The notes beneath the pieces were generated by a model. It did not search any database, was not told the origin of the DNA, and saw nothing but the letters and a program-made list of their open reading frames with translations. This document shows, piece after piece, positions 52,496 through 61,247 of a DNA stretch of 64,000 nucleotides (position 1 is the first letter of the stretch; every line of letters starts with the position of its first letter). The stretch comes from Chloroflexota bacterium (GTDB lineage: Bacteria > Chloroflexota > Ktedonobacteria > Ktedonobacterales > JADMIN01), in contig JAJPKE010000015.1 of the NCBI GenBank assembly GCA_021323855.1, positions 1-64,000 of the forward strand, written 5' to 3'. Position numbers and translations under genes: made by a program.

Positions 52496-53183
52496 TTACT
52501 TCACACGCCTGGCAGCGGCGTATGTGCGTGGCCGGCTAGCTCTCGCCCCTACATTCGCCTCGTTAACGGAGACGCAGGCAGCGCTGTTTGCTGCGCCACT
52601 CGACGCGCTCTGTGAGGATGAGCAGCAGGCGCTCATCGCGCTGGGACAGGAGCGCGGGCTGCGCCTGCATCGCTTCAAGCGCACGATGGAGTTGCCGCGT
52701 GTGCGCAAGGTGCTGGGCATCCTCAAAGGCATGCAGCCGCAGAGTTTGCTGGACGTGGGCAGCGGACGCGGCGCGTTCCTCTGGCCGCTGCTGGATGCCT
52801 TTCCGTCGCTGCCCGTCACCGTCGTGGATGTGCTGGACTTCCGCGTGGCGGATGCGCTGGCCGTGCGCGATGGCGGCGTCTCCATGCTCACCGCTATTCA
52901 CGGCGATGTGGCGGCGCTGACGCTGGCGGATGGCAGCTTCGATGTCGTGACGATGCTTGAAGTGCTGGAACACATCCCCGACACCGACCGTGCGCTGGCG
53001 TCTGTCTGCCGGCTGGCACAGCGTGTGGTGATTCTCTCGGTGCCATCCAAGCCCGACGACAACCCGGAGCATATTCATCTTTTTGATCAGCCAACGCTGA
53101 CTGCGCTCTTGCAACGGCACGGCATGGCGCGTATCACTGTTGATTATGTGCTGAACCATATGATCGTCGTAGCCCGCAAATGA
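52488..53183 (+). CDS. Class I SAM methyltransferase in the RNA-repair operon
   Basis: 231 residues if started at the GTG at 52488; upstream codons come from the repeat and are not likely translated. The methyltransferase fold starts near residue 85 with LLDVGSGRGAFLWPL (motif I), VTVVDVLD, AIHGDVAAL and FDVVTMLEVLEHIPD (motif IV). The EVLEH is like Hen1 and many other families, but the Hen1 metal motif EEHxxH was not found. The stop overlaps the RNA ligase start (ATGA), so it probably acts on the same RNA. Confidence 0.85.
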   Translation: MGAYFTRLAAAYVRGRLALAPTFASLTETQAALFAAPLDALCEDEQQALIALGQERGLRLHRFKRTMELPRVRKVLGILKGMQPQSLLDVGSGRGAFLWPLLDAFPSLPVTVVDVLDFRVADALAVRDGGVSMLTAIHGDVAALTLADGSFDVVTMLEVLEHIPDTDRALASVCRLAQRVVILSVPSKPDDNPEHIHLFDQPTLTALLQRHGMARITVDYVLNHMIVVARK

Positions 53184-53965
53184 GCAGTATCTACAAATAT
53201 CCGCGCACGCACCATATCGCTGGCTCTGGCTTGCAGCGCGGCGACGAAGACCTGCGTGTCGTCCCGTTCAAGGAGTTTGCCGGACGCTATCTGGTGATCG
53301 AGGAGAAGATGGATGGCGCCAACAGCGCCGTCAGCTTTTCCGCCGCTGGACAGTTGCAATTGCAGAGTCGCGGCCATTACCTGTCCGGTGGCGCGCGTGA
53401 GCAGCAGTTCGATCTCTTCAAGCGTTGGGCTGGCCGCTACACCGGCGAACTCTGGGAGATTCTGGGTGACCGCTACGTCATGTATGGCGAGTGGCTCTAC
53501 GCCAAGCATACCGTCTTCTATACCTATCTGCCGCACTATTTCATGGAGTTTGATATTTATGACATCGCGGAAACATGTTTTCTGAGTACGGAGCGGCGGC
53601 GCGAGTTGCTGGCGGGAGCGCCATTCGTCGTGCCGGTGAAGGTGTTGCGTGAGGGAATCTTCTCCTCGCTGGCGGAGATCACGGCGCTGGTCGGCCCGTC
53701 GCATTTCATTGCGGCGAATCACCTGGAACGGTTGCGCGCGTTGGCAGAGGAGCGCGGTCTGGATGGCGAACGGGTGGTGCGTGAAACCGAGCAGAGCAGG
53801 CTGATGGAAGGGCTGTATATCAAGGTCGAAGAAGAGGGCATCGTGCAGGAACGCTACAAATATGTGCGCCCCGGCTTCTTGCAGACGGTAGTAGACTCGC
53901 AGAGTCACTGGATGGACCGCCCCATCCTGCCGAATCAGCTCGCCGCTGGCGTCACACTGTTCTGA
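53180..53965 (+). CDS. RNA ligase
   Basis: 261 residues. It belongs to the Rnl2/Rnl5-like nucleotidyltransferases that join 3'-OH to 5'-phosphate RNA ends. Motif I is EEKMDGANSAV with Lys43 as the adenylated residue; RYVMYGEWLYAKH is motif III-like, and MEGLYIKVEEEG plus RYKYVRPGF are motifs IV and V. Coupled with the methyltransferase (ATGA) and 36 bases before HD-Pnk, which makes the ends it needs. Confidence 0.93.
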   Translation: MSSIYKYPRTHHIAGSGLQRGDEDLRVVPFKEFAGRYLVIEEKMDGANSAVSFSAAGQLQLQSRGHYLSGGAREQQFDLFKRWAGRYTGELWEILGDRYVMYGEWLYAKHTVFYTYLPHYFMEFDIYDIAETCFLSTERRRELLAGAPFVVPVKVLREGIFSSLAEITALVGPSHFIAANHLERLRALAEERGLDGERVVRETEQSRLMEGLYIKVEEEGIVQERYKYVRPGFLQTVVDSQSHWMDRPILPNQLAAGVTLF

Positions 53966-54001
53966 GGATGCTGTAGAAGTGAGCGGAAGGTAGAAACGAC
54001 G

Positions 54002-55153
54002 ATGACAGGCGATTGGACGTTTCCCTTTTGCCCGCTGCCGCCAGACTGGACCGTAAATTGGAAGGCGATACAGCGGCGGTTCGCGTGGGTGGCGGCGCTG
54101 GCTGGCGTGCCGCAAGACGCCGCCTATCACGCCGAGGGCGATGTCTGGATCCATACGCGCATGGTCGCGGAGGCGCTAACCAGGCTGGATGCCTGGCGCG
54201 CGCTGGAAGCTGGGGAACGAGCGACGCTCTTCGCTTCGGCGTTGCTGCATGATGTCGCCAAGCCTGCCTGCACGCGCACGGAGCCGGACGGGCGCATCAC
54301 GTCGCACCGTCACGCCCGCGTTGGCGCGCAGATGGCGCGCTATCTGCTCTGGCGCGGTGAGGGACTCGATGCGGCGCTGCCGTTCCTGGAGCGCGAGACC
54401 ATCGCCCGGCTGGTGCGCTTTCACGGCCTGCCGCTCTGGTTCCTGGAAAAAGACGACCCACAGCGCGCGGTGCTTGCGGCGGCGGAGAGCGCGAATCTGG
54501 CGCACGTCGCCTTGCTGGCGGAGGCCGACGTGCGCGGCAGAATCTGCGCCGACCAGCATGAACTGCTCGACCGCATCGCGCTCTTTCGTAGCTTCTGCGC
54601 AGAGAGCAACTGCTTCACCAATCCGTATCCCTTCGCCAGCGATCAGAGCCGTTTCGTCTACTTCCATCACCGCGCGCATAGCGACCCCAGTTACGCCGCC
54701 TATAACGACACGACCTTCGAGGTGACGCTGCTATCGGGTCTGCCGGGGGCCGGCAAAGATACGTGGATTCGCGCGCATCGTCCTGGCTGGCCGGTGATCG
54801 CACTGGACGCCATTCGCCGTGAGATGGGCGTTGCGCCGACCGATGCGCAGGGAGCCGTGGCGCAGGAGGCGAAGGCGCGTGCCCGCGAACTGATGCGCCA
54901 GCGCCAATCGTTCGTCTGGAATGCGACCAATACCACTCGCACGATGCGCAGCCAACTGGTAGACCTGTTCGCCTCCTACGGCGCGCGCATCACCATTGTC
55001 TATCTCGATGCGCCGTATGAAACGCTCTTCCAGCGCAACGCCAGCCGCCGCGAACACGAGCAGGTGCCAGAAACAGTCATCCATCGCCTGATGCGCAAAC
55101 TGGACGTGCCGGACACCACCGAGGCTCATCACGTCGAATGGGTGTACGCCTGA
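54002..55153 (+). CDS. HD-Pnk: phosphoesterase and polynucleotide kinase, end-healing enzyme
   Basis: 383 residues. The N-terminal part (about 40-210) is an HD phosphohydrolase (HTRMVAEAL, ALLHDVAKP, SHRHARVGAQMARYL). The C-terminal part (about 240-383) is a P-loop kinase (LLSGLPGAGKDTWI; ALDAIRREMG; FVWNATNTTRTMR) of the AAA_33/Pnk type. The order is that of HD-Pnk of Runella, which removes 2',3'-cyclic phosphate and phosphorylates 5'-OH ends. With the RNA ligase it would form a complete RNA nick-repair pathway. Confidence 0.92.
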   Translation: MTGDWTFPFCPLPPDWTVNWKAIQRRFAWVAALAGVPQDAAYHAEGDVWIHTRMVAEALTRLDAWRALEAGERATLFASALLHDVAKPACTRTEPDGRITSHRHARVGAQMARYLLWRGEGLDAALPFLERETIARLVRFHGLPLWFLEKDDPQRAVLAAAESANLAHVALLAEADVRGRICADQHELLDRIALFRSFCAESNCFTNPYPFASDQSRFVYFHHRAHSDPSYAAYNDTTFEVTLLSGLPGAGKDTWIRAHRPGWPVIALDAIRREMGVAPTDAQGAVAQEAKARARELMRQRQSFVWNATNTTRTMRSQLVDLFASYGARITIVYLDAPYETLFQRNASRREHEQVPETVIHRLMRKLDVPDTTEAHHVEWVYA

Positions 55154-55165
55154 ACGAGAGATGAC

Positions 55166-55197
55166 GCCAGTACCAGCCAGTACCAGCCAGTACCAGC
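55166..55197 (+). repeat. Ten-base tandem repeat GCCAGTACCA x3
   Basis: Three perfect units then GC, 13 bases after the HD-Pnk stop. A slippage-prone microsatellite; no role seen. Confidence 0.85.
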
Positions 55198-55316
55198 ATT
55201 TCCGCTTTTCGTTTCGTGCGCGGTAATGAGGAATAGTGTATATATCGAATACCCTTACCGAGCGTGATATATTACCAACCGTGTGTTCGTGGTCTCATAC
55301 ACAAAGGAGGATAATT

Positions 55317-55946
55317 ATGCAGGGCGATGGACCGACTTTGCCGAATCTACCAACTGATGTGTCAGGAGCAACAAGAGAATCAGGTGGAGCGCCAGCCTGG
55401 CCGGTAGCCAATAGGCACAATCAATCTCCTTCCGCAAGATATGTCAACCCCACTGTGCTTGGCTTTAGCCTCGGCGCTAATGTGGCGCTGCTCATCGGCT
55501 TACTAGGTCTCCTGCTGCTCGCTCGTGCTGGAATTTTCTCGCCAGCCAGACCCTCTCCTACTCTATCTGCCTCCGCCCCGGCGCTGAGCAGCCCGACTCC
55601 GGCATCCAGCACAACGCCGACCTCGGGTTGGCTTCAGGTGTTACCGGCCAGTGTCCATCTCGGCTGTGATAATGGTCAGCAAACCCAGTTCGTTGTGCTG
55701 GAGAATACCGGGCCTGAGCAGGTGCAGTGGCAGGCGAACTTCTCAGGCTCAGGATCAGCAGATCAGGCTGGCGTGGAGGTTTCTCCCAATCAGGGCACGC
55801 TTGACGCTGGGACAAGCATGCCGATTCAACTCCACAACAGGACGCATGGCGCTGATTCACAGGGTACCATTTCCTTCGACCCGGATACGCCGGATGCAGG
55901 GCCTTCCCCCAGTCTCACCTATACTGCTGCAGGTTGCGGCGATTGA
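55317..55946 (+). CDS. Single-helix exported protein with BACON-like domain
   Basis: 209 residues from the ATG at 55317 (AAAGGAGG, optimal spacing). About 50 N-terminal residues, one membrane helix (about 53-75, VALLIGLLGLLLLARAGIF), a Pro/Ser/Thr linker, and an outer beta domain (WLQVLPASVHLGCDNGQQTQFVVLENTGPEQVQWQ...SPNQGTLDAGTSMPIQL) with the pattern of immunoglobulin-like BACON domains. Function unknown. Confidence 0.82.
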   Translation: MQGDGPTLPNLPTDVSGATRESGGAPAWPVANRHNQSPSARYVNPTVLGFSLGANVALLIGLLGLLLLARAGIFSPARPSPTLSASAPALSSPTPASSTTPTSGWLQVLPASVHLGCDNGQQTQFVVLENTGPEQVQWQANFSGSGSADQAGVEVSPNQGTLDAGTSMPIQLHNRTHGADSQGTISFDPDTPDAGPSPSLTYTAAGCGD

Positions 55947-56023
55947 GGCTTCGCATGAAGCGAAAGTAAGCGCAGGCGACAGAGAATGATATTCCGTTGA
56001 CAATCAAGAAAAGGACATATTCA

Positions 56024-59000
56024 GTGACTACACAGCTTGAAATCGCGGTTGCCGATCTACTGGGGGAATTGGGCGATGCGGAACGCATGGATGCGCGGCT
56101 GGCGGCGCTGCCGATCACGAAAGTGACGGCGCTGGCGCTCTTTCTGGCGCAGCGCGAAAAGGTGCATGCTACGGCAGCCGCCAGCCATATCCTCGATCTG
56201 CTGCTGCCGCTCGCTGGCGAAGAGTTGCAGTTGGACGACAACCTGGGGCGGCTGGCGCTGGCGGTTGGCCGTGTAGATGAGGCGATCACGCTGCTGGATG
56301 ACCGGCTGGCGCGCAGCGAGGCGCTCTCCGCCTATCAACTGCTGGCGCGCGCCTATCTTGCGCAGCAGCGCCAGGACGACGCCCGCGCGCTGGTGGAGCG
56401 GGCCGTGGAGCCGGGGGATAGCCGCATCGGCGCGTGGCAGTGGCGCGGTGAGGTGCTGCTGGCGCTCGGCGACCTCACCGAGGCGCTGGCGGCCTATCAC
56501 CATGCGCTGCAACTGGCTCCCGGCGCGACAAATGCGCTGCTGGGGCTGGCGCGTTGCCAGGCGATCCTCAGCGCCAACGGTAATCAGGAGTTTGGCGAGG
56601 CAGCGGACGCGCGAGCGCTGGTGGAGCGCGTCTTCGCTGTTTACCAGGGAACGCCGCCGGCCTGGGTGCTGCGCGAAATCATCGAGATAGCGCGTGCGCT
56701 CGATGACGCCGCATGGCTGGATGAACTGGCCGAGACGCTGGCGGAGAAGGAGGCGCGCGAGGCGGAGTCCTGGCTGGCGCTGCTGCGGTCAGGGGACCAA
56801 TCGGCCACTGCGCTCGATGGGCAGGAGGGGAAGCGGCGGCGCGCCTTCGCCGATCAACCGCTGGCAACGGCGCAGCGCGGACGGCTGACTCGGATAGCTG
56901 GCGCAACCGATGCTGGCGCAGACGACACGGACGACGGCGAGGAGAGCGAGGATGACGGAGAGCCGGAACCGGCGACAGCGGAAATTGAGGAGGAACCAGC
57001 AGCGCCCGAATTGCTGGAGGCGCTCCGCGATCACTTCGGCTATGAGAGTTTTCTGCCAGGACAGGCAACGATCATCTCGGCGGTGCTGCGTGGTGAAGAC
57101 GTGCTGGCGCTGATGCCCACCGGCGCGGGTAAGTCGCTCTGCTATCAGTTGCCGGCGCTGCTGTTGCCAGGAACGACGGTGCTGATTTCACCGCTCATTG
57201 CGCTGATGAAAGATCAGATGGAGGGATTGCCGGCAGCAGTACGCGAGCAAACGACCATCATCAACAGTATGATCGAGCGCGACGAATTGGAGCGGCGGCT
57301 GATGGACATTGCCGCCGGTCGCTACAAGCTGGTCTATGCTGCGCCGGAGCGGCTGCGCCAGCAATCGTTCATCTATGCGTTGCGGCGCGCTGGCGTGGCG
57401 CGTTTCGTGGTGGATGAGGCGCACTGTGTCAGCCTGTGGGGACACGATTTCCGCCCTGATTATCTTTTCATTGCGAAGGCGCTGCGCCAGCTTGCCAGCG
57501 ATGGCGTGACGACGCCGGTGCTGGCGCTGACAGCGACGGCCACGCCGGAGGTGCGCGACGGCATCGCGGCGGCGCTGGAGCGCGACCTGCGTGTCATCAA
57601 TCGCGGCGTCTTTCGCGCGAACCTGCGCTATGAGGTCATCAGAGTACACAACAGCGAAGACCGGCTGCGCGCGCTGGCGGAGATCGTGAGACAGGAGACA
57701 GGGGCGGGCATCGTCTATGTGCGGTCGCGCGATGGTTGCGAGGAGGTGGCGGAGTTTCTGCGGCGGCGCTGTGGCGTCTCCGCGCAGCACTATCACGCGG
57801 GCATGGAGCGCGGCGAACGCGAGGCGGCGCAGGACGACTTCATCGGCGGCAGAACGCGCGTCATCGTGGCGACGGTGGCCTTTGGCATGGGCATAGACAA
57901 GCCAGATGTGCGTTTCATCGTGCATTATCAATTGCCAAACTCGCTGGAAGCCTATGTCCAGGAGTCCGGGCGCGCGGGACGCGACGGGAAGCCCTCGCGC
58001 TGCATCTTGCTGGCCTCTTCTGCCGATGTGGCTCAGGTGCGGCGGCATATCCGGCAGGATGAGCTTTCGATTGAGACGTTGCGTGCGGTCTATGCGGCGG
58101 CGCAACGTCTGATTCGCGCAGGCGCTCCGGCTGGCTCTGCCATCGGGCGCGTTGGCGCCGCAGACCTGGAACGCGAAATCAGCGCGGCCATCGAGGCGGC
58201 ACAGGCCGCCGATGAGCGTTCCGGTAAACGGCAGGTGAACGAGACGGGCACGCGGGTGGCGTTGAGCCTGCTGGAGCGCGCCGGTTTTCTGCTGCGACAT
58301 GCCGATGTGCCGCGTGCGCCGCTTGTGCGCCTGGGATCACCAGCGCCAGCGGATGAGATGGATGAGTCCGATGCAGCGCGCTTTGCGGCGTTCGTTGCGG
58401 CGGCGCAGTTGCAGCCTGGATTGCCGCAGACGCTGGACTTGCTGGAGCTGGCGGCGCGCTTGGGATGGACGCCAGCAATGCTCGAAGATTCTCTGCTCGG
58501 CTGGCGTGACGCCGGACTGCTGGACTATCGTGACAGCCCGCGTGATCTGGCGCTGGAACGTTGCGCGCCGCCCGCCGACGGCAAAACGGCGATGCCCGAA
58601 TTGCTGGCTGGTCTCGGCGAACGCCACGAACGCCAGATTGCCTCGCTGGTGACGTATATGCGCGCGCAGACCTGCCGCCAGCGCATCATCGCCCGTCACT
58701 TCGAGGAACGTTTGCCGGTGCGCACTTGTGGCGTCTGTGACGTCTGTAGTGACACGAACGGCGAAGGGCATACAACGGCGCGTTCAGGGGAGCGCCGCCC
58801 GCGCCCGCCACGCATCCGCGATACTGAGGTGATGCGCGCGGCGGTGCTGGCGTGCCTGCGCGAGCTGCCCTACGCTGTCGGCGTCAAGGGACTCATCCTC
58901 ATCCTCACCGGCTCAACCAATACCGCCGCCTCGGCGCAGCGTATCCCTAGCTTCGGCGCGCTGGCCGGCGCCAGCAAAGCGGCGCTGACGCGCGAAATCC

Positions 59001-59086
59001 AGGCGATGATCGCCGAGGGACTGCTGGCGCGCGACGATACGGCTGAATATCCCACGCTGCGCTTGTGTGCGCGGGATGAATCGTGA
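56024..59086 (+). CDS. recQ: RecQ family DNA helicase with N-terminal TPR region
   Basis: 1020 residues from the GTG at 56024 (AAAGGA upstream); a TTG at 55997 is possible. RecQ unwinds DNA 3' to 5' in repair. Residues about 15-250 are TPR-like helical repeats (LALAVGRVDEAITLLDDRLARSE), not usual in RecQ. After an acidic linker (about 295-325) the helicase begins: FGYESFLPGQATII, MPTGAGKSLCYQLP, DEAHCVSLWGHDFRPDY, VATVAFGMGIDKPDVRFI, QESGRAGRDG. A zinc-binding region CRQRII...CGVCDVC follows, then a C-terminal winged-helix-like part. Confidence 0.93.
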   Translation: MTTQLEIAVADLLGELGDAERMDARLAALPITKVTALALFLAQREKVHATAAASHILDLLLPLAGEELQLDDNLGRLALAVGRVDEAITLLDDRLARSEALSAYQLLARAYLAQQRQDDARALVERAVEPGDSRIGAWQWRGEVLLALGDLTEALAAYHHALQLAPGATNALLGLARCQAILSANGNQEFGEAADARALVERVFAVYQGTPPAWVLREIIEIARALDDAAWLDELAETLAEKEAREAESWLALLRSGDQSATALDGQEGKRRRAFADQPLATAQRGRLTRIAGATDAGADDTDDGEESEDDGEPEPATAEIEEEPAAPELLEALRDHFGYESFLPGQATIISAVLRGEDVLALMPTGAGKSLCYQLPALLLPGTTVLISPLIALMKDQMEGLPAAVREQTTIINSMIERDELERRLMDIAAGRYKLVYAAPERLRQQSFIYALRRAGVARFVVDEAHCVSLWGHDFRPDYLFIAKALRQLASDGVTTPVLALTATATPEVRDGIAAALERDLRVINRGVFRANLRYEVIRVHNSEDRLRALAEIVRQETGAGIVYVRSRDGCEEVAEFLRRRCGVSAQHYHAGMERGEREAAQDDFIGGRTRVIVATVAFGMGIDKPDVRFIVHYQLPNSLEAYVQESGRAGRDGKPSRCILLASSADVAQVRRHIRQDELSIETLRAVYAAAQRLIRAGAPAGSAIGRVGAADLEREISAAIEAAQAADERSGKRQVNETGTRVALSLLERAGFLLRHADVPRAPLVRLGSPAPADEMDESDAARFAAFVAAAQLQPGLPQTLDLLELAARLGWTPAMLEDSLLGWRDAGLLDYRDSPRDLALERCAPPADGKTAMPELLAGLGERHERQIASLVTYMRAQTCRQRIIARHFEERLPVRTCGVCDVCSDTNGEGHTTARSGERRPRPPRIRDTEVMRAAVLACLRELPYAVGVKGLILILTGSTNTAASAQRIPSFGALAGASKAALTREIQAMIAEGLLARDDTAEYPTLRLCARDES

Positions 59087-59090
59087 TTAT

Positions 59091-59135
59091 CCTCACCCCC
59101 GGCCCCTCTCCTTGCGAAGAGAGGGGAGTAGGGCA
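59091..59135. repeat. Dispersed palindromic repeat after recQ
   Basis: CTCACCCCCGGCCCCTCTCC, TTGCGAA, GAGAGGGGAGTAGGGC. It begins 4 bases after the recQ stop. Confidence 0.75.
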
Positions 59136-59235
59136 TAGCCTGATTCTAGTCCGCGCAGGCGGACTTCGCGGCGGCACGCCATCCAGGCGCGGTTTCAACC
59201 GCTAGATGTATGGCACGGATTCATCCGCCGACCTC

Positions 59236-60375
59236 TTACGCTTGTTTCGCCCGCCTCTTGCCTTTTGGCCCGTAGAGGAAGAAGAGCAGGGCGATGAAGC
59301 CAGCGAAGAGCGCGAGCGCAAGCACTACTTCCGGTGTGCCGAGGGGCAGCGTCGGCATCCAGGTGGGCAGCGCATGCTCCGGCAGGCCAGCGCCGATAGC
59401 CATTGGCGTGGTGCCGAAAGGGGCGACGCGAATCACGCCGCGCGAGGTGACGCCCATATCATAGGTGACTGATTCGCTGGGCGCATCCAGCGAGAGATAC
59501 GTGAGCCAGCCATCGGGTCGCACCCAGCCCATATTGCGGTCGGTCGAAAGATCATGATAGAGGCTGGCGTTCATCGGCTCCTGAAAGGCCAGCTTGACTC
59601 CAGGCGCGCCGGGAACATCCGTGCCGACCGGCGATTGTCCGGCCACCGCGCCGACATCGCTGGTGTTGAGCGGCTCATCGGTCAGCATATAGATGTCCGC
59701 CTGCACCTGCTGCCCATCCAGCGCCAGCACTTCCAGCGGCACCCAGGGATGCGCCGTGTGCATGGTGATGAGAATCGGCGTGCCATCACCCTGCGTCTCA
59801 TGGCGCGCTTTGATGATGCTGGTGTCGAACTTGGCAGCCATGAAGAACGGGCTGCCCTGTGCGTAGCGCAACAGATGGGCGCGCGTCTCGTCGCTCAGCA
59901 CAAAGTTGTTGGCGGCGCACCAGTTCAGCACTTCCTGGCCACTGCCTTTGATGACGGTGATATTCAGCGCCTCGATGGTGAGTTGCTGAAGCACCTGGGC
60001 CGAGTTAGATGCGGCTTCAGGTGCTGCGCCAAACTCCAATGGTTGTGGATGCGTCTCGATGGCGAGACGTTGGAGCGTCCACGCGCCGCCCTCCTGAATC
60101 TTATCTGGGGCGGTGGGGAGAGGCACAATCCAACCCAGCGACGACTCATTGCCCTGATAGGTGAAGGCCGTCATATAGTGTTCGATACCGCCATGCCAGG
60201 CAACGAGTGTCGCAGCGCGTTCCAGGCGAACCGCGCCATCCGGGGCGACCAATCCGCCGCAGGCAGCAGCGGGCATCGCCTGCATCACAGTAAAAATCGT
60301 CAACGCAAGGGCAACCAGCGTAGGCGCCAGGAACCTATATGCTCCGGCGCGCGAGGAACGTCGCAAACGTCGCAT
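59236..60375 (-). CDS. DUF2330 membrane-anchored exported protein
   Basis: 379 residues from the ATG at 60375 (GGAGG 9 bases before). A signal peptide (about 17-42) ends in CGGLVAPDG, the usual DUF2330 N-terminus. The body is the DUF2330 domain (HYMTAFTYQGNESSLGWIVPLP). One C-terminal membrane helix (VVLALALFAGFIALLFFLYG) and a basic tail anchor it on the outside. Function of the family is unknown. Confidence 0.87.
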   Translation of the reverse strand: MRRLRRSSRAGAYRFLAPTLVALALTIFTVMQAMPAAACGGLVAPDGAVRLERAATLVAWHGGIEHYMTAFTYQGNESSLGWIVPLPTAPDKIQEGGAWTLQRLAIETHPQPLEFGAAPEAASNSAQVLQQLTIEALNITVIKGSGQEVLNWCAANNFVLSDETRAHLLRYAQGSPFFMAAKFDTSIIKARHETQGDGTPILITMHTAHPWVPLEVLALDGQQVQADIYMLTDEPLNTSDVGAVAGQSPVGTDVPGAPGVKLAFQEPMNASLYHDLSTDRNMGWVRPDGWLTYLSLDAPSESVTYDMGVTSRGVIRVAPFGTTPMAIGAGLPEHALPTWMPTLPLGTPEVVLALALFAGFIALLFFLYGPKGKRRAKQA

Positions 60376-60569
60376 AGGAATATCCTCCAGCAATCCTCTA
60401 GCAAAGAGACGCACTGTTTCGCTGCTGGCTGAGCGAGGATGCCGGGGCCAGGTCTGGCCAGTTCCCCATGTCCCTGGGTCACCAAATGTTCAGCCGTTCA
60501 TCGTTTCGCTTCCATGACGGCGCTGGCAATATAAAAGTTCCCACTTGTTATGATTGGAGTTATGCTATC

Positions 60570-60877
60570 TCAAGTCATCAGATCATCACGATGAAGGCGC
60601 ATGACGGCAAGACCCGGCACCCGCGTATAATCGCCATCGAGGGTGACTACCGTGAGGCCGTGTTCAAGCGCCGTGGCAGCAATGAGCGTGTCCACATCGC
60701 CAATGAGATTCCCGCTAGGGCGTAGCGCCAGCCGCACGTCTGCATACCGTTCCAAAATGGGATAGGTTAGCCTATACGCGGTGACGCCTTGCAAAAGCGC
60801 CCGGAGATTTGCTCGGCGCCAGGGCGTCCCTTCACTAACGCAACGAGCGGCCTATTATCAAGCAAATATTTTTTCAT
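60570..60877 (-). pseudogene. Decayed PIN-domain toxin gene
   Basis: The ATG at 60877 overlaps the upstream gene (ATGA) and starts a PIN-like N-terminus, MKKYLLDNRPLVALVKGRPGAEQ. That frame ends after about 36 codons. In another frame from about 60830 the C-terminal half of a PIN domain is open: RALLQGVTAYRLTYPILERY ... IGDVDTLIAATALEHGLTVVTLDGDY. A PIN domain is about 130 residues; about 50-60 in the middle, with the second acidic residue, are missing, so both a deletion and a frameshift occurred. Confidence 0.75.
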
Positions 60878-61161
60878 AGTCCCTCAAGGTCAATCGGCGG
60901 CGTTGGCACACTCTCATGCCGGATACGCTCAAGTGCAGTAAACTCATCATCGTCTAGCAAATCGCGGGAAGAACCAATGGCAGCGAGCGCCGTGCGAATC
61001 CGCTGTGGCAACGATGATGACGTTTGCTGTGGAGATGGCTCAGGTGTCTCGATTGCTATAGTCTGCTCGGTCTGCTCCTCGATGAGTTCAGCGAGATCGT
61101 TCTGGGCCTCCGGCGATAATTCATCAAGATGCTCTAATGCTCTCTGTAGGCGCTCAATCAT
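60874..61161 (-). CDS. Probable antitoxin partner of the decayed PIN toxin
   Basis: 95 residues from the ATG at 61161. The first 35 residues (MIERLQRALEHLDELSPEAQNDLAELIEEQ) match the helical N-terminal motif of short VapB-like antitoxins; the rest is acidic and Pro-rich, ending PTPPIDLEGL. The stop overlaps the PIN remnant by four bases, the usual antitoxin-toxin order. Since the toxin is broken, this antitoxin may be a leftover. Confidence 0.75.
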   Translation of the reverse strand: MIERLQRALEHLDELSPEAQNDLAELIEEQTEQTIAIETPEPSPQQTSSSLPQRIRTALAAIGSSRDLLDDDEFTALERIRHESVPTPPIDLEGL

Positions 61162-61247
61162 CACTTTCCTCCTCAAAATGAATCTTGCTCACAATAGCTA
61201 TTCACCAAAGCTGGCGCCAGTATATCACTACGGCCCACCCTGAAGCA

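Noticed and set aside
53144-54154. 336-codon minus-strand frame opposite the RNA ligase
   Set aside because: It lies against ligase motifs I-V and shows no recognisable domain.
57188-58300. 370-codon minus-strand frame opposite recQ
   Set aside because: Antisense shadow; the plus strand carries all RecQ helicase motifs.
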